From positions 6,230,030-6,294,029 of the forward strand of contig JAQFVV010000055.1 in assembly GCA_028023455.1 (NCBI GenBank): a stretch of DNA of 64,000 nucleotides. The letters run 5' to 3'. Origin of the DNA: Epiperipatus broadwayi (Eukaryota; Onychophora; Udeonychophora; Euonychophora; Peripatidae). This document shows, one piece after another, positions 23,330 through 33,757 of the stretch; position 1 is the stretch's first letter, and every line of letters begins with the position of its first letter. The translations under genes and the position numbers were made by a program. The notes under the pieces were generated by a model. That model did no database searches. It had not been told where the DNA came from and was given only the letters and a program-made list of their open reading frames with translations.

Positions 23330-23945
23330 GCATTCGAGAAGACAAAGCCCCATTAACATCAGATAAGCTCTAGTTTATTTCAACATCGACCAAGAGCTCC
23401 AAATAATAGGCAGATGTCTGAATATGGAGTGGGAGCAGTGCTATCCCACACCAAGGAGATAGATGAAAGACCAGTGGCTTACATGTTGCGCACACTTTCT
23501 AAAGTAGAAAAAAACTTCAGCCAAATAGACAAGAAAGCACTGGCTATAGTTTTCGTATTGAAAAAAATTTCTCCAGTATATATAAAATAGAACCTTTGGA
23601 ATATTCACGGATCAAAACCTTTTCTTGGAATTCTGTCACATGATAAATTAGCAACTGAGCATATTAGCCTGAGGTTACGCTGGTGGAATATTCTAGCAGC
23701 ATCCGATTACTGGTTAAACTACAAAAGGAGAAGACAGATAACACATGGCAAACATGCTGTCAAGGTACCCAGATAAACATGAACTGATAAATACAGAAAT
23801 AGAGGTAAATTACATAGATGAGATAAATCCAAAGATAATAAATAGCAAGGCAATCGAACAATGGACAAAAGAAAACACAGGCTACCAACTGCTTATGAAG
23901 TGGATATGGGAAGGCTGGCCAAATGCAAAACTGAATTTTATGGCT
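23330..23945 (+). pseudogene. Gypsy RNase H and connection remnant
   Basis: Broken plus-strand frames give GVGAVLSHTKEIDERPVAY (23430-23484), the RNase H beta-strand block, then KVEKNFSQIDKKALAIVF with the catalytic glutamate replaced or shifted (the usual E-x-E-ALA), and FTDQNLFLEF. The 23745-23948 frame starts MANMLSRYPD, corresponding to the usual (A)ADALSR end of the domain. Confidence 0.75.
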
Positions 23946-23999
23946 TAGCGGTTTTGGGTTAATAGGGGAAAACCATCAGTATATAAAGGCTGCATAATA

Positions 24000-25560
24000 A
24001 TGAGAGATAAAATGGTGATACTGCCTGCAGGAAGGAGGACAGTTTTAGACTTGTTGCATAAAGATCACCCAGTCTTATTGCATAAAGATCACTCAGGTAT
24101 GGTAAGAACAAAAGGTCTAGCTTTCAGCTACATCTGGTGGCCTAATATATTGAAAATGCCTTAAAATAAGGACTGTGTCAATCAGAGAATGCACTGCCAC
24201 AAAAAAGTATATACCATGGCCAAGAATGAGACCATGGGAGAGATTACACATAGATCACAAGAGCCCTATCACAGGGAGACTTTCTGATAGTAGATATTTA
24301 TTCAAAGTCAACAGAATGCCACAAAGTGAAAACCACCTACACCCAAGAAACAATTGTTTAACAACCTTTTTGTGATACATGGATTACCGGAGATTATAGT
24401 CTCTCATGACGCAACAGGTTTCACTGGATACACATTACAGCAATATTTTCATTTTAACGGAATTTAGCATATCAGAAGCCATCCATATCATTGACCATTG
24501 AACAATATTGCAGAGAAAGAGTCCAACAAAAATAGCTATGTGTTTTTCTTAATTGGCTTTCCAATTCTGGGCAGGTAGACCGAATGCAGTCCCTGCACAT
24601 TTGGACTGTTGATTGGGAGATAGGGGCATCTGGAATGGTCTTGACATGGCTCGGCTGCAGGTCGAGAATTTATTATTCAATGGACTTGAGCCTTGGACCT
24701 CGCTGCCTGTTGTGGTGGTTGGTGCAATGCTGGACTTGTCCACCTATTCAGCTGAAGCATTTGGGTCTTCGCTTCGGGGCCCCAGGGGTGGGATCATTGG
24801 GTGATGGATGGCTTCTCGGTAGCTGGGCCATGTAGATCCATGTATAGATACTCATGTTCAGATACACATTAATATCAACATTATAGCAACTCTTTAATGG
24901 ACATAATTGTTATCAAGCATATTTACTTTATATAATCAATAATTGTTTTACCTTGTTTGTCACATTGAACACTTTGTAATTCTCAAGGGGTAAGTGTACC
25001 CAAAATTTTTGTAATCCTTTTACTAATAAAGGTTACTTTTGAAAGATATGAGTCCAACAAATCCAAAAGGCATTGAGAAAAAGTAATAGCAGAAATCTTA
25101 AACACACTTTACAGGAGATAATATGGTAACGTGCAACATCTTGCACAGTCACTGGAAGTACACCGGCAGAACTGCTAATGGGAATGAAATTAAAAACCAA
25201 GCTATCATTAATTCACCCAAAACAAAATGGATCATGACAAAATGAGGCTAATGCTTTTGGAAAGGCAAAATTCAAAGCGGGAACAGCAGTTTGGATAAGA
25301 GAAGTGCCAAAAAAGATGTGGATGAAGGGAACAATAGAATAAAATTGTCCAATTGTAATGTAATAATTAGAAGACAAAATAATGTGAAATACAAGCACCA
25401 TGAAAATCATGTCAGGTTTTGTGAAATAACAAAAGCATATGATTTTGACCTAATGAAAACAAGAATAGAAATAAAAAGGGGTCCAAAACAGGCATTCAAC
25501 ATAGCAAACACACAATAAAAGACAATATGTGGGAAGAAAGAAATGCACAAATGCAGACAG
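24000..25560 (+). pseudogene. Gypsy integrase remnant, interrupted by an insert
   Basis: LDLLHKDHP and a HSGMVRTKG stretch (24045-24120) are the H-x-x-H half of the N-terminal zinc domain, followed by the usual WWP block. PWERLHIDH (24235-24262) is the start of the catalytic core with its first aspartate. A later stretch near 24375-24420 gives the LPE-x-I-x-SHD block with the second aspartate. The segment for the catalytic glutamate is broken by the 24529-25049 insertion. The tail continues after 25062 in fragments. Confidence 0.75.
24529..25049. mobile_element. 521-bp GC-rich insertion with 12-bp target duplication
   Basis: The insert sits between perfect copies of GAGTCCAACAAA at 24517-24528 and 25050-25061. 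Its first 300 bp are GC-rich, unlike the surroundings, and the last 200 bp AT-rich, with AATAAA at 25025-25030 about 20 bp before the end. That suggests a copy of a plus-strand transcript put back by a LINE-type mechanism, or a SINE, though there is no poly-A tail. The open frames over the GC-rich part are not recognisable proteins. Confidence 0.7.
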
Positions 25561-25667
25561 GAGAACAGGTTTTATCGAAAGAGGAGGGAAAATCACCTAG
25601 ACCTAGCAGTTTATAAGATTACATCTAAGAAACCTGAACAGGGTTTTTTTGAAGTGGGAGGGGGTGG

Positions 25668-26300
25668 GTCTTCTATTTTGTAAAAATTTGTACATTGAAA
25701 TTCAATTATAACTTTTTTATTGACTCCAGAATTAAAGAAGTATATTTTTAGATCGTTAAAGTTAAGTTTAGTTAATGATTAAATGTGCATAGAATGTAAC
25801 AATGGAAAATATTTATGTAATTCATGCCAAAAAAATTGTTTGGTAAAGGCCAATAAATATTTGCTAATTACAAATATTTCTTGATATAAAAGTTGAACCT
25901 ACTAATTAAAAATACAGAGGAAAACAAGACTGATAACAATCAAGGATGAACCCTGGATTGCCAGAGACCAAACTGCATGATACATAGTTTGTGCAGCAAA
26001 GTGCATGGTTCTCATTCCAATGGATTTACTAAGTGAACTGTTGGTGAGAGATTTTAATGGACAGTAGCTTAAAAAAGCTTAAATGACAGTGCAGCATTTT
26101 AGTGCGAAGCTTACATGATCGCAAGCAGAAACTGAACGCAGTTAAAAGTGTTTTGGAAACTGAGGCCAGAAGAAACTGTTCTGTTGTGTGCATCAATAAC
26201 TTTTCGCTATTAATTACATTTTACCATTTATTGTTTTATTTGTCATATTATTTATTGATTCATTTGTTGATATTGTAAGTGCGTGCATTTGAATTCACAT
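25668..26300 (+). repeat. Gypsy 3' LTR
   Basis: Right LTR, about 630 bp, aligned to 21171-21872 with internal deletions. It follows the G-rich polypurine tract at 25650-25667 and ends near GAATTCACAT, where PLE-B sequence resumes. Confidence 0.85.
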
Positions 26301-26615
26301 ACTTAGTAATATTATCTTCATTTTTATTTTATACTTAGTGACTCTCTTTTTATTTTTTATATAATTAAATCTACTCTTATTTTTAATCCCTATTAATATT
26401 ATTATTATTTTTTATTATGTCAAAATTTTTCTCGAGCCCAAATCTATTTAATACTGGCTTAATATTAATATGAATAGCTTCTTTTATTTTTTATCCCTTT
26501 TATTATTTATGTATTATATCATTTTTATACAATCCTTTCCAAATTCATGTCCTATTTCTAATTTATGTAAATATATCAGAGAATTTCTATCATATTTATG
26601 TTGTAATAATCTATA
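26301..26615 (-). mobile_element. PLE-B minus copy, GIY-YIG C-terminal part
   Basis: The minus strand matches the plus-strand copy at about 30005-30290: YLHKLEIGHEFGKDCIK and a basic stretch follow, the usual end of the Penelope endonuclease. It is cut off at 26615 by the 2.1-kb element and joins, across it, to 28756. On the other side it joins across the Gypsy element to 21170. A stretch of about 60 bp (26338-26400) also resembles 21112-21170, so a duplication existed in or arose with this copy. Confidence 0.75.
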
Positions 26616-28752
26616 TTATAACGATCCGGAGAAAAAAAAAGCTTAATGTAATCTGCACTACAGGGCGCCATCTAGGTATTTGAACCTAGAAAAATTTATA
26701 AAGTAGGCAGATATGTAAGTCAAAAAAATAATTTTTTTTTTTTTTGTATCTTTTGATATCCGGTCGTTAGCCCATTGTCGCTAGCTCAGTGTAACAGCAG
26801 AGATTTATATTTTATATTAAATTCCTATCTAAGATATATAAAAAAAAGAATAAAATAAGCCACTGCCAGTAATTATACTCACAAACATTTATTAACGCAC
26901 ATATAAATTTTGAATCATTTTAACATTACTATTACTTTTACTTTATAATTTTAAGTTGATTTTAGATTTTAATTTACATTTTAATTTTTATACTATTATA
27001 AGTTTGCACAGATGGGTTTATAAAAGTTTGTTTTAAAATGTTGAGTATAGATCGGTTACATAGATTACATGGTTAAAAAACATTTCAAAATAAACAAACG
27101 ATCAAAATACAAAGTCATTGATACCGTCAATTGCATAGGGAATACAAGAAACCCAATGGTATTCATCATAAGATACCGCAGAGACACCAATAACTTAAAA
27201 GACATCCGAATAAATACATTTTTGATACTCACCATAAGGTATTATTTACTGAATGTCTATATATTTTGATCAAATATGAAAACCAAAAACATAATTAACC
27301 GATAACGAATCCATGCAACGTCCATACCCAACTTAAATTTAATGCATTTTTATTTAGAGTGTCGAGTATGAATAGACTACATAGATTTGCATTTGAAAAA
27401 AAAAATTCTATCCTTATTTAACCTTAGGCCAAAAGTTCGCAGCTTAACCAGCATCAATCCATCTGATATATCGATGTGTTCAATGTAATACGAAATATGA
27501 CAGCACAATTAGGTTAAGAGAAGAAATTGCTTCTCGTCAGATAGGAATACTACATCTATCTGACGATAAGAGCAATAAAAAAAAACTCCATAGGAAGGAA
27601 CTGCGGTCTCCATCTTATAATTCCTCCCATAGCCAAAACGAGTGTGTGCGGCATATAAATTGATTCTGCCCATAGAAAATCTCATACTACATCTACTAAT
27701 TATACCAATATATCCAATCCATTGACCTAATTCAACTACGAAACAAATAACCTAAGATTACCCTCCCCTAATATGACTTTACAAATCTATATAGCCATTC
27801 ACGCCCAACTTAAGTTTAACATTTATATAATTTAATTTATCGCAAAACAAAAATCATAAATAAAACTTAAAGAATAAAAAAAAATAAATGGAAATGATTT
27901 TACAAAAAAGAAATACATCAAATAAAATTGTAACTAATTAATAAATAATTTAGTTTGGTCAGATAGGAATCTATTTCTATTTTTTTTAAATATGGAAAGT
28001 TTTTAATTTAATGTTCATGAATTATCTAAAGTTCTTACAATTTTTAAAATGTCCAGCTTTATCCGTGGCTTGCCATTTGAACGTGAATTCCCATGCCATC
28101 CTAAATAGATATTGGTATCCAGTTAGCCATTGTTTTTTATTTATCCAGAGGTCTTTTAGTTTAGCTGGTCCTTAATGTAGAAAAAAACAATGTCATTTTT
28201 TTTTAACAAAACTGAAGGGATTGAAGAGTGCATCTTTTCAATCCCTTCTCCTACAACTCCGCACTAACACATATCTGTCCTCTTGTAATAACTATTAAAC
28301 CAATCTTTTCCTTTTATATTAATTTTAAGGATTCAATTGACATAACGTCATCGATGTGATGGTCTTTTCGCTGAGGTCTGATTCCATTGTTTTTCTCTCC
28401 TATCTGACATTTGCTTATACATTTTAAATGCTAGCTTACTAATTAAAATAATCATTTCCATTTTACAAAAGATTAATTTATTTGTTTTCCAAAATTAAAG
28501 ATATATTTTTATCTCTAAATCGTTTTAAGTTTTTGCTTTTAAAATATTTTTTCTATTTTTAATAGTTTTATTTTAATAATTTTTTTCATCTGTGCGATTT
28601 TATATATATGAGTTTAGTATAGAATTTTAATTTTCAATTTTTAATTCTTAAAAAGGAAGTATTATTTGCAAACTTTTATTCTTTTCATGTTTACTAATAT
28701 ATTAAATTATTTAATAAAAACAACAATGTAATGTCGTCTGTGCCCATTACAA
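26616..28752 (+). mobile_element. Unclassified 2.1-kb TIR element, copy A, TATA-flanked
   Basis: The ends read TTATAACGATCC on the left and, inward from the right, TTGTAATGGGCA. TATA flanks both ends (26612-26615 and 28753-28756). Copy B at 60068-62238 matches along the whole length in opposite orientation. Removing the element rejoins PLE-B sequence exactly, which defines the ends. No ORF over 70 residues is shared, so it is probably non-autonomous. A box-B-like GGTTCAAATACC lies on the minus strand near 26680. Internal palindrome at 27530-27570 (GTCAGATAGG and complement). Confidence 0.8.
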
Positions 28753-29030
28753 TATATTGAATTTTTTGTTTCTCCTACATAATTTAGTTTTAAATTATGA
28801 AATTGACACTTTTTATAATTATTTTCATATTTTCCATTTATTTCATTATCTGAATATTTATTATAATTACTAATATACTTATTTTCTAAAATATTAATCA
28901 TATTTTTTTTCTTTTTTTATTAATTATTCTAATATTATAACATTAAACTTTTTATTAATTTTACCTATAACTTTATTTAAATTTTTAACTACAAAGTTAT
29001 TTCCTGTTTTTATACCTTAATAATACAAAA
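28753..29030 (-). mobile_element. PLE-B minus copy, GIY-YIG N-terminal part
   Basis: A 64-residue open minus-strand frame (28901-28707) reads NLKLNYVGETKNSIYC, the Y-(V/I)-G-E-T strand of the Penelope GIY-YIG endonuclease, after an N/K/E-rich linker. The last residues run into the 2.1-kb element. Upstream (28902-29030) the similarity to the plus copy at 29735-29850 continues. Confidence 0.8.
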
Positions 29031-29239
29031 AGTGTCAAATAATGAAAATTATTATTCACATATAAAGTGTGATAAACAGAGTAGCTAAAATTCAAAATAC
29101 GTTAATCCCAAAATCTATTTGCCAAGCTCTTTCATTATCGTGTACCAGAATCATGGTGACATATTGGAATTGAACAGTTAATATTCCAGTGCATACTTAG
29201 TGGAACACTAGTGTTACGCTGATCAATTCATAAGAAAAG

Positions 29240-30660
29240 TAATATAGATATAACTAATTGGCACTCAAATACAAATATAAAATAAATACAATACATTCTA
29301 GAATTCATAGAGTAGTAAATTATTGTTCAAGTAAAGAAGATTGTGGTAAACTAATGAATTTAATAAAAGAATTTATAAATAATGATTATCCAAATAAATT
29401 TATAAAAGATAATATTAGGTTAATAGAAAATAAGATAGATTACATAACTAATTCTCTATTTTTTTTCTTATACCACCCCCTCTTCTTTTTTTTTTTTTTG
29501 CCCCCATTTATGGGGGGAAATTTTTTTTGAAAGTGGTGGGCGATTTTTTTTAATATATTATTTTTATTTTTTTTTTATAATATATTTATTTTTAATTGTA
29601 ATAATTTTGTTGTTGTGTCGTTTTTTTCGCATTAAAAATATAAAAATTAAAAAAAAACCCCGTAAGTTTAATATTTTTTTTTTACAATAAATAAAGAAGA
29701 AAAAAGTAATAATAATATAAAATTAATTATATAGATATAAAGACAGGAAATAACTATGTAGTTAAAAATTTAAATAAAGTTATAGGTAAAATCAATAAAA
29801 AATTTATAATATAATATATGTTAGAGTATTTAATAAAAAAAGAAAAAATATGATTAATATTTTAGAAAATAAGTATATTAGTAGTAATAATAAAAATTCA
29901 GATAATGAAATAAATGGAATATTGAAATTAATTTTAAAAAATATCAAATTAATAATATAAAAGTAAATTATGTATGAGAAACAAAAAAATTTAAAATATT
30001 GAAGACTATTACAACATAAATATCATAGAAACTGTCAGATATATTTACATGTATTAGAAACAGGGTATGAGTTTGGAAAGGATTGTATAAAATGATACAA
30101 TTTGCAAATAATAAAAGGGCTAGAAGAATAAAACAAGCCATTCATATTAATAACATTATGCCAGTATTAAATAGAGATTTGGGCCTGATAAAAAATTTTG
30201 ACTTAATAAAAATAATAATAAAAAGATGGCACTGCTAGGTATAAAATAAAAATGAAGATAATAGGATTAAAAATAAGAATAGATTTAACTATGTAAAAAA
30301 TAGAAAGAGGGAGCTACTAAGCATAACTTGTAAAATTTAAATTTCAATAGTTAGCAGTTAAACTGTGAAAATATAAATAGAAGGTAGATATAAAATATAT
30401 TAGTTAAATATTTAAAAAAAAAACAATAATAAGAATAAAATAAAAATAATATATATATGATTATAGGAAGTATTGATTGATAAATATAAAATATAAAAAA
30501 TGTCAAAATGTATTATATATAAAGAGGTAATAATTATGTATAGGGAAGTATATAAAGATATATATATATATGAATATTGATTATAATATAGAATATATTG
30601 TGATAGTATGGGAAAGCCCCTGGGGTGATGGAAAATCATCACCAACCTCAAGTAAACTAA
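29240..30660 (+). mobile_element. PLE-B plus copy, RT-linker to GIY-YIG and tail
   Basis: The frame at 29258-29458 encodes a linker typical of the RT-to-endonuclease joint (RIHRVVNYCSSKEDCGKLMN and later NDYPNKFIKDNI). After a low-complexity insert (29459-29700) similarity to the minus copy resumes. VNYV*ETKK, with a stop in the YVGET strand, and LHVLETGYEFGKDCIK, then ARRIKQAIHINNIMPVLNRD at 30121-30180 in a shifted frame, follow. The tail runs to about 30660. The copy is 5'-truncated and dead, and lies head-to-head with the minus copy, about 210 bp apart. Confidence 0.8.
29459..29700. repeat. Low-complexity T-rich insert with G/C-run hairpin
   Basis: Long T-runs with a short hairpin of CCCCC and GGGGGG around ATTTAT (29500-29516). 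It interrupts the PLE-B plus copy and has no counterpart in the minus copy. It may be real or an assembly artefact. Confidence 0.5.
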
Positions 30661-31193
30661 ATATAAAATTAAATATAAACAGAATATAATGAGGAATGAG
30701 TCAGAGAGATCAGAAAAACTAACTAATTATAAGTAAGTAACTGTGAGTTTACTAGAATTACACAAAAACAATAATCATTCATCATCATGAATGATTAACA
30801 ATAAAAATTAACAGTCAATCTTGGGACTGGATTTAAAATGGGTCTATTATAGTCCCTAATTATTTTGCTTTTGCCATCTTGGGACAGATTATTTAAACAA
30901 TAATTTGGATGCACAACTTAAGTGATAATCTGAAAGATTATAACAATTAAAAAATATAAATACTGGGTTAATAAATCATACTGATCATCATCAATGCTCT
31001 GGCCACTATAAAGTAAATTTCCAAATAAATAATTAAAATGAAATGTAGTGCATGGACTTTAAAGAATATCCCCTTTACATCATACAGCATCATAAACCCC
31101 TTTTATATAACACCATTATGCATGAATCCAGCTCAGAGAGCAAAAGCTCTATAACTGTTACTGTGACAAGAGATGTAATACAATATATAATAA
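30661..31193. other. No identified gene
   Basis: AT-rich spacer; nothing recognised. Confidence 0.4.
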
Positions 31194-31700
31194 TTTATAA
31201 TTGTTATATATAGAGCTCGCAAATCAAACTCTTAACAAGTTTTGTAGAATACCCTCAACCTCAGACCTGCCTCTGCTACTGGCATCCTCAGTGAGATGCT
31301 AGGATGTTAAATCATTAGATTAAAAATACAAAGGCTTTCAGACATCCATATGTCTTCCAATCTAGCTATCTAACTCAAACAGCCATATGGGACTTAACTA
31401 AGTGCAGATGCACCATATATTAATAGCTTTAGCAATATAAAATCGCCAAGGCCATCTTAGCAAAAAATAAAATTACATAAAAATCAAGTCAGATGTCACA
31501 TGACCTAATTTAATAAAGCTTGTTTACAAATGTTATATATTAGATAAAGTGCTGGGCTTGTCCTGGTATTTTTAATCTAATGATTGAATGTCCTAGCACC
31601 TCACTGAGGACACCAGTAGCAGAGGCCGGTCTGAGATTGGGGGTATTCTACAAAAGCTTGTTAAGAGTTTGTTTTGTGAGTTCTATATATAACATTTGTA
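31194..31700. mobile_element. Foldback element, about 140-bp inverted arms
   Basis: The left arm (about 31194-31335) and right arm (about 31563-31695) are reverse complements, sharing for example CAAACTCTTAACAAG and CCTCTGCTACTGG. The middle matches 14860-15060 (CATATGTCTTCCAATCTAGC against CATGTCTTCAAACCCAGC), so this and 14728-15345 are one family. No ORF. Confidence 0.7.
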
Positions 31701-31812
31701 AACACAAGTTTTATTTAATTAGGTTATGTGACATTTGACTTGATTTTTTTGTAATAATTTATAATATTCAGGATTAAATGAATCCACTAAGAATAACTTT
31801 AACAATGAAATA

Positions 31813-32036
31813 AAATCCTTGTTTTTTACTTCACGTTTGAGTGATTAAGTTTTAAATTGCGCTTTATGCAAAAAAGTGGAGTTTAGTATTATTAGCAAAG
31901 AATTATACAGCTGAGCTGACACTCCCAAAATAGGTTATGAATATGGAGACTTAAGTTCTCTGAAAGTGCTCAGCTATATAATTCTTTGCTAATAATACTA
32001 AGTTTCGCTTTTTTGCATAAAGAGCAATTTAAAAAA
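31813..32036. mobile_element. Small palindromic insertion flanked by a 15-bp direct repeat
   Basis: The arms at 31850-31915 and 31968-32035 pair along most of their length (AGTATTATTAGCAAAGAATT against its complement). TTTAACAATGAAATA flanks the unit at 31798-31812 and 32037-32051. The direct repeat is longer than usual for DNA transposons and more like a target-primed insertion. Confidence 0.6.
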
Positions 32037-32051
32037 TTTAACAATGAAATA

Positions 32052-33695
32052 TAAATTTATTCATAATAAAATTAAATTAAGGTCTGTACAATGAAGCTAT
32101 ACATATAAATTAAGCTTTTTGATTTTGATTACTACAAAAAGAAATCCACTATTTATATTCACACACAAACATGGCGGTATAATGTAAAAGGAACATATTT
32201 GAATTGTCATAAACCTGTAAATGAAATTCATTTTTATAATATGTAATAATTAATTTAACAATTTATAAAGATTTTTAGATGCTTACATGATACATATCTA
32301 TATAAATAAGCATAGATATGCTGTATAAAACATTCTATTCATTTTTAATAATATATAAATGCACATATATATGGGTGTGTATATAAAAAGTATGAATCAA
32401 AGTTATTAATTCATTATTCTAATGATAAAAAAAGTTTTTCTTTTACTTTTTAAAAGAATATATAATGACAAACCATAAAAGTTTCTTCTTTTTTTTCAGG
32501 TTACACTTAATTAAACGTCTTAAAAATATTCCAGCAAGTTCTTTTGTTTTCTAATCTAGAATGATTTTTGGAGTATATATATATATATTTTAATTTCAAA
32601 ATAAAATCATTGATAAATCCATTCTTTGTTTTTAGACTTATAATTCAAGCAAAAATTATTTGCCTGTTTTACTTTTAAATGAGAGATTTTAACAATTGCC
32701 ATTTTTACTAAAGAAATTTCCTGAGTTTCACTTTTAATAAATAAAACTGGAACCAGTCATTTATTATTTTTTTTCATTATTTTAGTTTTAGTTGAATGAT
32801 TTAATCAAAAATTATTTATCTTTAAAACCAGCTAATATCTGTAAGTATTTTATATAATGATGCAGTTCCTTCTTTGCATATTGATAAAACTGTATATAAA
32901 GCATGATAATTGTGGTTATTGTCATCTTTGGGAAAAGTATATTCCAGGTACCTTTTGGCATCTCAGCTTCATTTAGTCTATCATTTGATGGACTTGAGGC
33001 ATGCCAGCTGTCTAGGACATATTGGGGACTATGGCACACAGAAAGCAGACCCTTTACTTCCATGTGAATTCAAACTCTATCATTATGACTTTAGCAGCAG
33101 CAGCAGCTGATTTGTATTCTCTTGCGTTCAGTTATAACTTCATAATAGTAGTAATCTTGTTATAATCTGTAAACTTTAAAAACTTTCCTCCACTAATCTT
33201 TTTTTCCAAACTTTTATAGTCAGGATGGAATTAAAGAAAACAGTAATTAAAAGTAAGTTTTCTTTATCTTAATTGAAAAAAGTTAATGACTTTTCAATTC
33301 ACCTTAATCTATTCAAAAACAATTTTGTAGGATTTTTATCAAAATATTTTATACAAGCTTTAATTAATTTTTTAAAAAAATCAAAATTGATAGTGGAATT
33401 TTATAATTATTAGCAGATCTATTGTAACATAAAAACATGCTTGTTTTAATTTCAAAATCAGAATTAATAAAATATTAATTAGATCTTTTTAATTGTTTAA
33501 TTTATAATAATTTTTGTTAAATTTAAAATTATTTGATCCTTAACTATTATTCCAGTGTAATATAGAAAATATCTACAAAAATTTTTTTGTTTGTGCTTAT
33601 TTCTACATTTTCTTTCAACTCTATATATGTACATGGACACACACTACTATGTTGTCGTATGCCATGAGACATATAACTGTCTCAATATGTATACA
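32052..33695. other. No identified gene
   Basis: AT-rich. An 83-residue open minus-strand frame (33063-32812) has a somewhat coding-like composition, but I do not recognise it and see no flanking splice signals that settle it. Confidence 0.35.
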
Positions 33696-33699
33696 TATA

Positions 33700-33757
33700 T
33701 TGTAACGGAATTTTATATATATATAAACTCTCCGCCCTCTGATTATATCCGTTACCA
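33700..33757. repeat. Terminal-hairpin-like sequence resembling the 2.1-kb element end
   Basis: TTGTAACGGA at 33700-33709, directly after TATA (33696-33699), pairs with TCCGTTAC at 33748-33755. Both the start sequence and the inverted copy mirror the right end of the 2.1-kb elements. The other end is not found. A solo LTR beginning TGTAACGG is the alternative; an AATAAA lies at about 34036. Confidence 0.35.

Larger units (their letters stand above)
21171..26300 (+). mobile_element. Gypsy-type LTR retrotransposon, degenerate
   Basis: Two long terminal repeats flank fragments in the order protease, reverse transcriptase, RNase H, chromodomain-free integrase, which is Gypsy (Ty3) order. Gag is almost absent: an ATG at 21949 opens only a 25-residue frame. 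Stops, frameshifts and deletions occur throughout. The whole element sits in the minus-strand PLE-B copy, with PLE sequence on both sides. An unrelated 521-bp insert interrupts the integrase. A polypurine tract (AAGTGGGAGGGGGTGGG) precedes the right LTR. I could not fix the target duplication because the flanks are low complexity. Confidence 0.9.

Noticed and set aside
26616-28752. Helitron as the identity of the 2.1-kb element
   Set aside because: There is a hairpin near one end but no TC start, no CTRR end and no A-T insertion site; TIRs and TATA flanks fit better with a TIR element.
28990-29030. An additional host exon between the PLE copies
   Set aside because: The sequence matches the RT-endonuclease linker of the plus-strand PLE copy, so it belongs to the element.
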